Source: Lachnospiraceae bacterium (GTDB taxonomy: Bacteria > Bacillota > Clostridia > Lachnospirales > Lachnospiraceae). From it: a DNA stretch of 17,527 bases. Below are positions 1 through 6,557 of this stretch, piece by piece. Below the pieces are notes generated by a model, which saw only the letters and a list, made by a program, of their open reading frames with translations, was not told the DNA's origin and ran no database searches. Made by a program: the position numbers and the translations under genes. Position 1 is the stretch's first letter. Each line of letters opens with the position of its first letter. The stretch spans positions 1-17,527 of the forward strand of contig JAHZHB010000058.1 of NCBI GenBank assembly GCA_019420465.1. Direction: 5' to 3'.

Positions 1-2
1 TG

Positions 3-74
3 TCTGATTCCGGTAATTATATGGAGTTATTGTGTAAAGAAAAATCCTCTGTTAAAATTTTAGATAGAAAATAA
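3..74 (+). CDS. Possible 3' end of a gene entering from the left (23 codons)
   Basis: An open frame enters at the left edge and stops at TAA 72-74. Its last residues read GNYMELLCKEKSSVKILDRK. It may be the end of an upstream gene or a frame-shifted piece of the degraded gene that follows. There is too little of it to name a family, and chance openness is a real alternative. Confidence 0.2.
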   Translation, partial: SDSGNYMELLCKEKSSVKILDRK

Positions 75-369
75 ATCATTTTATATTACTATCAAGACAG
101 GAGATATAATCTTCAGACCGGAAGCGATCATATCCATCATTGAGAAATATCCGGACTTCAGGGAAATGTATGAACAGATCTATACCCTCTGCCAGAATAT
201 AGAAGAGGTGATGCAGGTGTTTTCCAGAGAATTGCAGGAAATACAAAAAGATCTGGACGAAAAGAAAAGAGACCTGAATGAAGTACAGAAAGATCTGGAC
301 AAAAAGAAAAAGGATCTGGATGAGAAAATAAATATACGAACGGGGGACAGCTTATGCAGTATACAGTAG
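64..369 (+). pseudogene. Degraded 3' fragment of a probable Rpn-type PD-(D/E)XK nuclease/transposase-family gene
   Basis: After a TAG at 61-63 this frame stays open to 369 for about 101 codons. It has no ATG, GTG or TTG until ATG 166, which lies in the middle of what looks like one continuous protein (FRPEAIISIIEKYPDF, then YEQIYTLCQNIEEVMQVFSREL). The LCxNxEEVMxxFSxEL segment followed by a long charged coiled coil resembles, from memory, the C-terminal tail of Lachnospiraceae proteins annotated as Rpn or PD-(D/E)XK nuclease-family transposases. The catalytic domain would lie upstream and is not in this frame. The most economical reading is a broken gene whose tail survives. An alternative is a short expressed coiled-coil protein starting at ATG 166, although no good ribosome site precedes it. 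The last 16 bases overlap the next gene. Confidence 0.5.
247..330 (+). repeat. Four 21-bp (heptad) repeats encoding a charged coiled coil
   Basis: Four in-frame units of 21 bases start at 247, 268, 289 and 310 and encode KDLDEKK, RDLNEVQ, KDLDKKK and KDLDEKI. Leucine recurs every seventh residue among Lys/Asp/Glu, as in a parallel coiled coil. The AAAGATCTGGA core is nearly identical in units 1 and 3, which suggests expansion by slippage or unequal crossing over. Confidence 0.8.
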
Positions 370-569
370 TACGGATCGAGGAAGATATAGAGTTTGGCTG
401 TGAGGAGAGGAGTGTAAACGAGCCGGTGATGGCGATCGTGGTACTTGAAGATGAAAACGGGCAGCAGTGCCGTGTACGCCAGGTGGACAGACTTCTGTAT
501 GACCGCGCGATCAATGAAGGAGATCTGGTGCAGTTTACAGAGCATGGCGAACTGACAAAAGTGAAGTAA
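354..569 (+). CDS. Small conserved-looking hypothetical protein (71 aa)
   Basis: I do not recognise a named family. The product starts MQYTVVRIEEDIEFGCEE and is acidic, with no signal peptide or membrane segment. The alternating hydrophobic pattern (TVVRI, VMAIVVLED, CRVRQV, GDLVQFTEHGEL) predicts mostly beta strands, and the closing GDLV turn followed by a short strand recalls small OB- or SH3-like barrels. This is an inference from pattern only. ATG 354 is preceded by a G-rich ribosome site (GGGGGA near 343-348). The start lies inside the last codons of the degraded gene upstream, so it may originally have been translationally coupled to that gene. A strong terminator follows 27 bases after the stop. 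Its clean frame and terminator argue that it is real. Confidence 0.65.
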   Translation: MQYTVVRIEEDIEFGCEERSVNEPVMAIVVLEDENGQQCRVRQVDRLLYDRAINEGDLVQFTEHGELTKVK

Positions 570-595
570 GATAAAGCCGGTGAACGGTATAAAGG

Positions 596-657
596 AAACA
601 GTCTCAGAGGATATGCTGCAAAAAAGAGACAGGGCATATCCTCTGGGACTGTTTTTT
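596..657. terminator. Strong rho-independent terminator between convergent genes
   Basis: The left arm 596-616 (AAACAGTCTCAGAGGATATGC) pairs with the right arm from 634 to about 654 with a single G·U-type change over 21 positions, followed by a T run at 652-657. The loop is 17 bases. It ends the 71-aa gene. The stop codon of the minus-strand aldolase gene begins at 658 on that strand, so the same hairpin can also end that transcript, with a weaker T tail. Confidence 0.9.
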
Positions 658-1690
658 ACAGTTTAGAGATATCCTGCACCAGTTTTTCAACATCTGTGGA
701 TTCTGTGCTCCAGCTGGTGCAGAAACGCACACAGATGTGGTCATCATCTTCGCGGTGATCAAACTCAAAAATATAGGATCTGCCTAAAAGTTCAGCCTGC
801 GTATTGGTTAAGATGACGAACTTCTGGTTTGTGGTATTTGGTGTGTATACAGGAATGCCTGCCTGCACGAAGGCGGTCTCTATCTGTGAGGCCAGTTCAT
901 CTGCCTTTCGGGTAATGGAAAAGTACAGATCATCCTGAAACAGGGTAAAAAACTGCAGTCCGAGAAGCCATCCCTTGGCGAGAACACCGCCGCTTTGTTT
1001 GGTACATGTCCAGAAACCGCGGCGAAGCTCTTTGTTTACGATGACGAGCGCTTCTCCCATCAGACAGCCACATTTTGTGCCGCCGATATAAAAGGCATCT
1101 GTCAGGCGGGCCAGATCAGCAAGGGTAACGTCACAGTCGGCAGAGGACAGCCAGTAGCCCAGTCTTGCACCGTCGAGATACAGGTACAGATGGTATCTGT
1201 CGCATACACTGCGGATCTCTTCGAGTTCTGCCTTTGTGTAGGTAGTGCCATACTCGGACGGAGACGACAGAAAGACGAGCTTTGGCTCAGTCAGATATTC
1301 TGCACAGCCGCTGTCCTGATAATTCTGTGCTTCTGCGGCAATGGCAGAAGCTGTAAGCTTGCCGTTAATGCCTGGCAGGGCGACGATCTTGTGTCCGGTA
1401 TGTTCGATCGAACCGGCTTCATGCCGGTTGATATGACCGTTTGTAGCACAGATGATGCTCTGGTAGGGACGAAGTGTTGCACCAAGCATGATCGCATTGA
1501 CCTGTGTGCCGCCAATCATAAAGTGAATATCGGCATCGGTACCGCCAAGATGTTTGCGGATCGCCGTGCGTGCCTTTTCGCACCAGGGATCTTTGCTGTA
1601 GCCGCCATAGCTTTCTGTATTGGTTTCGAGCAGTGCTTTCAGGATCTGGGGATGAGCACCGCGGTTATAATCGTTATTAAAACGTATCAT
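656..1690 (-). CDS. ltaE: Low-specificity L-threonine aldolase (PLP-dependent)
   Basis: A 344-residue cytosolic fold-type I PLP enzyme that cleaves L-threonine or L-allo-threonine to glycine and acetaldehyde (beta-eliminating lyase/aldolase family, PF01212). The N-terminus MIRFNNDYNRGAHPQILKAL and the YGGYSKDPW stretch are typical of the Clostridia branch. Visible active-site features are H86 in the GHINRHEAG segment (stacks on PLP), D173 in LDGARLG (holds the pyridine nitrogen) and K206 in YIGGTKCG (Schiff-base lysine). Length matches the family at about 340-350 residues. The start is fixed by a perfect AGGAGG (1697-1702, minus strand) six bases upstream of ATG 1690. It is monocistronic and converges on the 71-aa gene. 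Substrate preference among threonine, allo-threonine and other beta-hydroxy amino acids cannot be read from the sequence. Confidence 0.93.
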   Translation of the reverse strand: MIRFNNDYNRGAHPQILKALLETNTESYGGYSKDPWCEKARTAIRKHLGGTDADIHFMIGGTQVNAIMLGATLRPYQSIICATNGHINRHEAGSIEHTGHKIVALPGINGKLTASAIAAEAQNYQDSGCAEYLTEPKLVFLSSPSEYGTTYTKAELEEIRSVCDRYHLYLYLDGARLGYWLSSADCDVTLADLARLTDAFYIGGTKCGCLMGEALVIVNKELRRGFWTCTKQSGGVLAKGWLLGLQFFTLFQDDLYFSITRKADELASQIETAFVQAGIPVYTPNTTNQKFVILTNTQAELLGRSYIFEFDHREDDDHICVRFCTSWSTESTDVEKLVQDISKL

Positions 1691-1752
1691 TTGTAGCCTC
1701 CTGTGGGTGATTTGGTGTATACTGTTATCGTATCCGCCTGCTGTTTTTTATT

Positions 1753-1781
1753 ATTATATAGGGTTGGCGAGATTTAATCCA
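1753..1781 (-). promoter_or_regulatory. Possible promoter of the threonine aldolase gene
   Basis: Read on the minus strand there is a perfect -10 TATAAT (1753-1758) with a weak -35 TGGATT (1776-1781) at 17-bp spacing. It would give a leader of about 55 bases. The -10 is convincing but the -35 matches only half of the consensus. Confidence 0.5.
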
Positions 1782-1957
1782 GTAGGAAATTGCAGCTAGG
1801 ACAGGAATACAACAATCAAAATTGGTTCACCGGATCAATGATTGATAGGCATAGCAATAAAAAGTACTGCTCACGCAGTGTCTGAACATCTGATGGGCAG
1901 AAGTGTTGCGAAAATGAGTGTATAAGATAAAAAACGGAACAATATAAGGAGAAGCAT

Positions 1958-2188
1958 ATGGCAGGATATCTGATCAAGGATACAACAAAGGAAGAACGAA
2001 AAAAAATCGTAGAAGAGGCACTTGGCAATATTGAGGCGAGCTGTGACGGCTGTATGGCCGGGCTGGCAGAGATGTATGAAGAGTATATCGACGGCAAAAA
2101 GGAGATCCGGGAGATCAATATGGCCTTTAATGCCCGATATGTCCGCGGGGATATGGACAGGGAAGAGCGAAACAGCTGTCCGAGGTAA
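1958..2188 (+). CDS. Small CxxC-containing protein upstream of a Y-family polymerase (76 aa)
   Basis: I do not recognise a named domain. The product starts MAGYLIKDTTKEERKKIVEE, is mostly predicted helix, and carries a CDGC motif at residues 29-32 in the middle of the chain. The C-terminal half (YEEYIDGKKEIREINMAFNARY) is charged. It has no signal peptide or membrane segment. ATG 1958 has a good ribosome site (AAGGAG, about 1947-1952). The gene lies 101 bases upstream of the polymerase gene on the same strand with no terminator between, so they are probably co-transcribed. From memory, short proteins of this type recur in front of UmuC-like genes in Lachnospiraceae. A role with the polymerase is inferred from position only. 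The CxxC could bind metal as half of a zinc site in a dimer or be redox active. Confidence 0.72.
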   Translation: MAGYLIKDTTKEERKKIVEEALGNIEASCDGCMAGLAEMYEEYIDGKKEIREINMAFNARYVRGDMDREERNSCPR

Positions 2189-2271
2189 CAGGAAAAACAC
2201 GGTATAGCAAAAAACATCTGTGTAGAAAGCAAAGTCCAGAGAGCAGGCAAATCTGCAGAGGGAACATGTCA

Positions 2272-2281
2272 CGGAGAGGGG
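2272..2281 (+). promoter_or_regulatory. Ribosome site that decides the polymerase start
   Basis: GGAGAGGGGG lies eight bases upstream of ATG 2290, a normal spacing. The earlier in-frame ATG at 2266 has its nearest purine-rich site only three bases away and would add eight residues (MSRRGGRE) ahead of the conserved polymerase core. ATG 2290 is therefore preferred. Confidence 0.65.
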
Positions 2282-2289
2282 GAAGAGAG

Positions 2290-3831
2290 ATGGATAAAAG
2301 AAATGCAGAGAAGAGCAGATTTTATATAGCGATCGATCTGAAGTCCTTCTACGCTTCCGTGGAGTGCCGGGACAGGAACTTAAATCCGCTGACAACGAAT
2401 CTGGTCGTAGCGGACAAAAGCCGTACCAGCAAAACAATCTGTCTGGCGGTTTCTCCCTCGTTAAAGGCTTACGGTATCGGCGGTCGTGCCCGTCTGTTTG
2501 AGGTGGAACAGGCGGTGGCAAGAGTCAATGCCAGGAGAAGAAAGCAGGCACCCGGCGGGCAGTTTAAAGGAGCGTCAAGTGATGACCGTGAGCTGAAAAA
2601 AGACCCTGCACTGCGCCTTTCCTACATCGTGGCTCCGCCACAGATGGCACATTATATGGAAGTCAGCACAAAGATTTACGATATATATCTGCAGTATTTT
2701 GCCCCGGAAGATATGCATGTCTATTCTATTGATGAGGTTATGATCGATGTAACATCCTATCTGGATACGTATCAGAAAACGCCCAGACAGCTGGCATCGA
2801 CGGTAATGAAAAACATCTATGAACAGACAGGCATCACGGCGGCAGCAGGGATCGGAACGAATCTGTATCTGTGCAAAGTAGCCATGGATATCGTGGCCAA
2901 GCATGTGGCACCGGATGCGGACGGCGCGAGGATCGGGGAGCTGGATGAACTGACGTACAGAATGCTGTTGTGGGAACATCGGCCGCTGACAGATTTCTGG
3001 CGGGTCGGTCCGGGATACAGCCGGAAGCTGGAAAGCTATGGATTGTATACGATGGGCGATATTGCCCGCTGTTCACTGGGAAAAGCGGGAGAATATTATA
3101 ACGAGGATCTTCTGTACCGGCTGTTTGGCATCAACGCAGAGCTTCTGATCGACCATGCCTGGGGGTGGGAACCCTGCAGGATGGAAGATATCAAAGCGTA
3201 TAAACCGGAGACAAACAGTATCTGTTCCGGACAAGTACTGCAGTGTCCCTATACCAGTGAGAAAGCCAGACTGGTCGTACAGGAGATGACAGACCTTATG
3301 GCACTGGATCTGGTGGATAAAGGACTGGTAACGGACCAGCTGGTCCTGACGGTAGGGTACGATATCGACAATCTGACAGATCCCAAAATCCGGAAGCTGT
3401 ATAAGGGTGCGGTGACAACAGACCGCTATGGCAGACAGGTACCAAAGCACGCGCACGGTACACAGAATTTAAAGTATCCGACATCCTCTTCCATGCAGCT
3501 TATGGCAGCAGCAGAGGAGCTGTATGACCGGATCATCAACAGTCACCTTCTGGTACGGAGGATAACTCTGACAGCAAACCGGGTGACTGGGGAAAACGCC
3601 GTAAAAAAAGAGGAAGCGTTTGAACAGATGGATCTGTTTACCGACTATAAAAAACGGGAAAGCGAGGAGAAAAAAGAGAAAGCTGAGCTGGAAAAGGAGA
3701 AAAAGCTTCAGCATGCCATGCTGGATATCAAAAAGAGATATGGAAAGAATGCTGTCCTTAAGGGCATGAATCTGCAGGAAGGAGCCACAGCCAGAAGCCG
3801 CAACAGTCAGATCGGCGGGCATAAGGCATGA
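2290..3831 (+). CDS. Y-family (UmuC/DinB-like) translesion DNA polymerase
   Basis: A 513-residue error-prone polymerase of the UmuC/UvrX (YqjW-like) branch, expected to copy past damaged bases. The first metal ligand is D16 in IDLKSFYASVEC, with the FY pair at 20-21 acting as the sugar steric gate. The second catalytic pair D148-E149 sits in YSIDEVMID. A helix-hairpin-helix thumb begins near F236 (FWRVGPGYSRKL). The little-finger region follows, and QMDLF at 446-450 fits the beta-clamp binding pentapeptide. The tail after about 458 is a Lys/Glu coiled coil. It is longer than DinB (about 350-400) and fits the UmuC-like group. The stop TGA overlaps an out-of-frame ATGA, and the YolD-like gene starts seven bases later. 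No canonical LexA box is visible upstream, so SOS control is likely from family knowledge but not shown here. Confidence 0.93.
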   Translation: MDKRNAEKSRFYIAIDLKSFYASVECRDRNLNPLTTNLVVADKSRTSKTICLAVSPSLKAYGIGGRARLFEVEQAVARVNARRRKQAPGGQFKGASSDDRELKKDPALRLSYIVAPPQMAHYMEVSTKIYDIYLQYFAPEDMHVYSIDEVMIDVTSYLDTYQKTPRQLASTVMKNIYEQTGITAAAGIGTNLYLCKVAMDIVAKHVAPDADGARIGELDELTYRMLLWEHRPLTDFWRVGPGYSRKLESYGLYTMGDIARCSLGKAGEYYNEDLLYRLFGINAELLIDHAWGWEPCRMEDIKAYKPETNSICSGQVLQCPYTSEKARLVVQEMTDLMALDLVDKGLVTDQLVLTVGYDIDNLTDPKIRKLYKGAVTTDRYGRQVPKHAHGTQNLKYPTSSSMQLMAAAEELYDRIINSHLLVRRITLTANRVTGENAVKKEEAFEQMDLFTDYKKRESEEKKEKAELEKEKKLQHAMLDIKKRYGKNAVLKGMNLQEGATARSRNSQIGGHKA

Positions 3832-3837
3832 AAAAGC

Positions 3838-4278
3838 GTGAACAGAGAAAAAAACAACTATGAGGATATACTGCATCTGCCGCATCATCAGTCTGAGACG
3901 CGGCCGCATATGTCGCTGTATGACAGAGCCGCACAGTTTTCTCCATTTGCCGCGCTGACCGGACATGAGGCAGCGATCCGGGAGACGCAGAGACTGACGG
4001 AAAGAGAACGGTTACTGGACGAGGATGTACTTAAACGTCTGAATGAGAAATTCCGGTGGATCGAAGCCCATCTGAGCGAACAGCCGGAGATGACGTTTAC
4101 CTGTTTTGTGCCAGATGAAAAGAAGGACGGCGGACGCTATAAAAAGGTCAGCGGACGGGTAAAAAAGATTGACTGGTATGAAAAAAAGCTGATACTGGCA
4201 GATAAAGAATGTCTGGATATAGAACACATTGCAGATATAACAGGAGATGAGAAGAAAGATGGCTACACCCACAGCTAA
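3838..4278 (+). CDS. YolD-like family protein
   Basis: A 146-residue protein with the YolD-like signature (PF08863 type): a RPHMSLYDRAAQFSPFAAL stretch at residues 22-40, a central helical segment, and a C-terminal beta unit RVKKIDWYEKKLILAD followed by IEHIADI. YolD proteins sit beside UmuC-like polymerases in Bacillus and phages and have been proposed to act as UmuD-like partners. Their biochemical role remains poorly settled. The start is GTG 3838, seven bases after the polymerase stop, so the pair is almost certainly co-translated. The ribosome site is weak (AAGG near 3823-3826), which fits translational coupling. Its last 20 bases overlap the preferred start of hydE. Confidence 0.88.
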   Translation: MNREKNNYEDILHLPHHQSETRPHMSLYDRAAQFSPFAALTGHEAAIRETQRLTERERLLDEDVLKRLNEKFRWIEAHLSEQPEMTFTCFVPDEKKDGGRYKKVSGRVKKIDWYEKKLILADKECLDIEHIADITGDEKKDGYTHS

Positions 4279-5275
4279 ACAATTCACAGATGAAGAGTTA
4301 CTACGTCTTATAGAAGATGACACAGCAAATGAAATGCTGGCAAAAGAGGCGGATGCCATCCGGCGTCAGGTCTATGGTGATACGGTTTTTGTCCGCGGAC
4401 TGATCGAATTTACCAATTACTGTCGGAATGACTGCTATTACTGCGGCATCCGCAAAGGTAATACACAGGCAGAGCGCTACCGGCTGACAAAAGAAGAAAT
4501 CCTTGCCTGTGCCAGAGAAGGGTATGCTCTCGGATACCGTACCTTTGTGCTGCAGGGCGGGGAGGATTATGCGTATACGGATCTGGATCTGTGCCATATC
4601 GTCGAAGCCATCAAGCAGCTGTACCCGGACTGTGCCGTGACGCTGTCTGTCGGAGAACGGAAAAAGGAAAGCTACCGGATGTATTTTTCTGCCGGAGCTG
4701 ACAGATATCTGCTCAGAGAAGAAACCGCGGCCCCGGAGCATTACCGGAAACTGCATCCGGCATATATGGACGGGGAAAACAGAAAGCGCTGTCTGTGGGA
4801 TCTGAAGGAGATCGGCTATCAGGTAGGTGCCGGATTTATGGTGGATTCGCCGTTTCAGACGACACAGGATCTGATCGGAGATCTGCGTTTTTTGCAGGAA
4901 CTAATGCCGGACATGATCGGGATCGGACCGTTTCTGACACATGCGCAGACACCGTTTGCCGTGTATGAAAACGGCAGTGCGAACAAGACACTGCGCCTTG
5001 TGTCTGTTTTGCGTCTGATGTTTCCGTATGTTCTGCTTCCGGCGACAACAGCGCTCGGAACGCTTGATCCACTGGGCAGGGAAAAAGGGTTAAAAGCCGG
5101 AGCCAATGTTCTGATGCCGAATCTCTCTCCGGTAAGTGTACGAAAAAAATATGAGCTGTATGATAATAAGATATGCACCGGCGATGAATCGGCCCAGTGC
5201 CGGAACTGTCTGGAAAAGCGTGTGGAAAGCGCCGGCTACCGGATCGTCACAGACCGCGGGGATGTGAGAAGATAG
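4259..5275 (+). CDS. hydE: [FeFe]-hydrogenase H-cluster radical SAM maturase HydE
   Basis: A 338-residue radical SAM enzyme of the BioB/HydE/PylB group that, with HydF and HydG, builds the 2Fe subcluster of [FeFe] hydrogenases. The radical SAM cysteines are C55, C59 and C62 (CRNDCYYC, the CX3CX2C pattern). A second cysteine set C306, C314 and C317 (CX7CX2C) matches the spacing of the accessory cluster site in Thermotoga HydE, which favours HydE over PylB. Length fits the family at about 340-350. ATG 4259 is chosen because AGGAG at 4242-4246 is 12 bases away, whereas the in-frame ATG 4247 directly abuts that site. The gene overlaps the YolD-like gene by 20 bases. Neither hydF, hydG nor a hydrogenase is in the window. 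Confidence 0.92.
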   Translation: MATPTAKQFTDEELLRLIEDDTANEMLAKEADAIRRQVYGDTVFVRGLIEFTNYCRNDCYYCGIRKGNTQAERYRLTKEEILACAREGYALGYRTFVLQGGEDYAYTDLDLCHIVEAIKQLYPDCAVTLSVGERKKESYRMYFSAGADRYLLREETAAPEHYRKLHPAYMDGENRKRCLWDLKEIGYQVGAGFMVDSPFQTTQDLIGDLRFLQELMPDMIGIGPFLTHAQTPFAVYENGSANKTLRLVSVLRLMFPYVLLPATTALGTLDPLGREKGLKAGANVLMPNLSPVSVRKKYELYDNKICTGDESAQCRNCLEKRVESAGYRIVTDRGDVRR

Positions 5276-5370
5276 AAACGTCAGATACTACATGGGAGAA
5301 AAAGTTTTTAACGCTGATTTACGGCTGCTTTACAGGAAAAAAGAGGACATTCTGAATCAGCCACAGGTCA

Positions 5371-5413
5371 ATACGCATAAAAATCCGGCAATTATTCATA
5401 AAATACGCATAAA
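5371..5413 (+). repeat. Direct repeats upstream of the ABC-transporter promoter
   Basis: ATACGCATAAA occurs at 5371-5381 and again at 5403-5413, exactly 32 bp apart (about three helical turns), with a related TATTCATAAA at 5393-5402 between them. The AT-rich CATAAA theme is reminiscent of arginine-repressor-type half-sites, but no perfect ARG box is present. It could be a regulator-binding array for the downstream amino-acid transporter. Confidence 0.45.
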
Positions 5414-5446
5414 GTGCTGAATTTATAAGGAAAATTCGATTTGTTC

Positions 5447-5475
5447 TTGTATAGTTAAAAATGAGAGTGTATAAT
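5447..5475 (+). promoter_or_regulatory. Promoter of the amino-acid ABC-transporter operon
   Basis: A -35 TTGTAT (5447-5452) is followed after 17 bp by a perfect -10 TATAAT (5470-5475). The predicted start of transcription near 5482 falls on a palindrome, leaving a leader of about 50 bases before the lipoprotein gene. Confidence 0.75.
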
Positions 5476-5480
5476 GCGGG

Positions 5481-5496
5481 TAATCGAGTTCGATTA
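5481..5496 (+). promoter_or_regulatory. Operator-like perfect palindrome at the transcription start
   Basis: TAATCGA-GT-TCGATTA is a perfect inverted repeat with 7-bp arms, six bases downstream of the -10. Extra half-sites TCGATT (5436-5441) and AATCGAG (5501-5507) flank the promoter, one just upstream of the -35 and one downstream of the palindrome. Such placement fits repression by a dimeric regulator. The regulator is not identifiable from the window. Confidence 0.65.
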
Positions 5497-5534
5497 AAGG
5501 AATCGAGAAAGAAAGAGTATATGAGGTGAATATT

Positions 5535-6458
5535 ATGAAAAAAGCAGTAGCAATGATGATGACAGCAGCTCTGGGCATGTCCATGCTGGCCGGATGCGGA
5601 AGCTCCAGCAGCGCAGCAGCCAGTGATGCAGGTTCTGCAGCAAGCGAGACAAGCGCAGCCAGCGAAGCAGGTTCTGCAGCCAGTGAGACAAGCGCAGCCA
5701 GCGAGGCATCTTCCACAGCAGGCGAAACAAGCGCAGCCAGCGAGGCATCTTCCACAGCAGCTGAAACAGCAACAGGAGACTATAAACTGGCTACAGAGGG
5801 TACACTGACCATGGGTACAAACGCTACATTCCCACCATATGAATATTATGATGGTGACAATATCGTAGGTATCGATGTTGAGATCAGCCAGGCGATCGCT
5901 GACAAGCTGGGACTGAAGCTGGATATTGTAGATATGGACTTCTCTTCTCTGACACCGGCTGTACAGTCCGGTAAGATCGATATCGCTGCAGCAGGTATGA
6001 CGGTAAGCGAAGAGCGTCTGAAAAATGTGGATTTCACAGACAGCTACTCCACAGGTGTACAGGTGATCATCGTTCAGGAAGATTCTGATATCAAATCTGT
6101 AGATGATCTGCAGGGCAAGCTGATCGGTGTACAGGATGCTACTACAGGACATATTTACTGTTCTACAGATTTTGGTGATGAGAATGTTATTCCGTACAAC
6201 AGTGGCGCTATGGCCGTACAGGCTTTAAAAGATGGTAAGGTAGACTGCGTTGTTATCGACCAGCAGCCGGCCAAGAACTTTGTGGAAGCAAACGAAGGCT
6301 TAAAGATTCTGGATACCGAATACGTAACAGAAGACTATGCTATCGCTGTAAGTAAAGATAACACAGCCCTGAAGGATGCAATCAATACAGCTATGGCTGA
6401 ACTGAAAGCAGACGGTACGGTCCAGTCTATCCTTGACAAATATATCAAGGCTGAATAA
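5535..6458 (+). CDS. Polar amino-acid ABC transporter substrate-binding lipoprotein
   Basis: A 307-residue secreted solute receptor (SBP_bac_3 family) that captures a polar amino acid for the permease and ATPase encoded downstream. The N-terminus is a type II signal with lipobox LAGC and lipidated C21. Residues 22 to about 80 are a Ser/Ala/Glu/Thr-rich tether built of 13-residue repeats. The ligand-binding bilobed domain spans about 88-305, with the typical GTNATFPPYEYYDG opening, GIDVEISQAIADKLG, the DFSSLTPAVQSGKIDIAAAGM stretch (5936-5998) and a GVQDATTG hinge region. ATG 5535 is chosen over GTG 5526 because AGGTG at 5524-5528 is correctly spaced for it and it begins the Lys-Lys signal peptide. 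The ligand (Arg, His, Gln or cystine are all possible) cannot be told. A terminator follows the gene, so it is probably made in excess over the permease. Confidence 0.93.
   Translation: MKKAVAMMMTAALGMSMLAGCGSSSSAAASDAGSAASETSAASEAGSAASETSAASEASSTAGETSAASEASSTAAETATGDYKLATEGTLTMGTNATFPPYEYYDGDNIVGIDVEISQAIADKLGLKLDIVDMDFSSLTPAVQSGKIDIAAAGMTVSEERLKNVDFTDSYSTGVQVIIVQEDSDIKSVDDLQGKLIGVQDATTGHIYCSTDFGDENVIPYNSGAMAVQALKDGKVDCVVIDQQPAKNFVEANEGLKILDTEYVTEDYAIAVSKDNTALKDAINTAMAELKADGTVQSILDKYIKAE
5631..5768 (+). repeat. 39-bp tandem repeats in the lipoprotein tether (three full units plus a partial)
   Basis: Units begin at 5631, 5670 and 5709, with a partial copy from 5748. They encode GSAASETSAASEA twice, then SSTAGETSAASEA and a truncated SSTAAET. 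The units are in frame, so gain or loss of a copy would lengthen or shorten the cell-wall-spanning tether without breaking the gene. Confidence 0.9.
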
Positions 6459-6489
6459 GAAATACTGTCTGGCAGTCAGAATGGATATG

Positions 6490-6510
6490 TTACAGTTTGA
6501 AAAACTGTAA
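6490..6510 (+). other. A/T-rich hairpin just after the lipoprotein gene
   Basis: TTACAGTTT (6490-6498) and AAACTGTAA (6502-6510) are perfectly complementary around a GAA loop. There is no T run after it, so it is more likely an mRNA 3'-end stabilising hairpin that works with the terminator 16 bases downstream than a terminator itself. Confidence 0.5.
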
Positions 6511-6525
6511 ATCACAGAAAAAAGT

Positions 6526-6556
6526 AAGCGGGACATGATATTTGTCCCGCTTTTTT
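6526..6556 (+). terminator. Rho-independent terminator between lipoprotein and permease genes
   Basis: AAGCGGGACA (6526-6535) pairs perfectly with TGTCCCGCTT (6543-6552) around a 7-base loop, and the T run continues to 6556. It separates the receptor gene from the permease and ATPase genes. Confidence 0.92.
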
Positions 6557-6557
6557 A

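Noticed and set aside
995..1696. 233-codon plus-strand open frame
   Set aside because: Lies opposite the threonine aldolase, whose catalytic motifs and ribosome site are clear. The frame has no recognisable protein features.
1884..1895. Possible LexA box (GAACATCTGATG) upstream of the polymerase cassette
   Set aside because: Only one GAAC half is present. The second half GTTC is missing, as it also is at GAACATGTCACG near 2263.
1871..2521. 216-codon minus-strand open frame
   Set aside because: Antisense to the small CxxC gene and the start of the polymerase. Its translation is Cys/Phe/Ser-rich low-quality sequence.
5631..5768. Tandem repeats considered as a CRISPR array
   Set aside because: Units are directly adjacent, coding and in frame, with no variable spacers.
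5319..6152. 277-codon minus-strand frame rich in CAGC repeats
   Set aside because: Shadow of the lipoprotein tether repeats and promoter region. No start context and no family resemblance.
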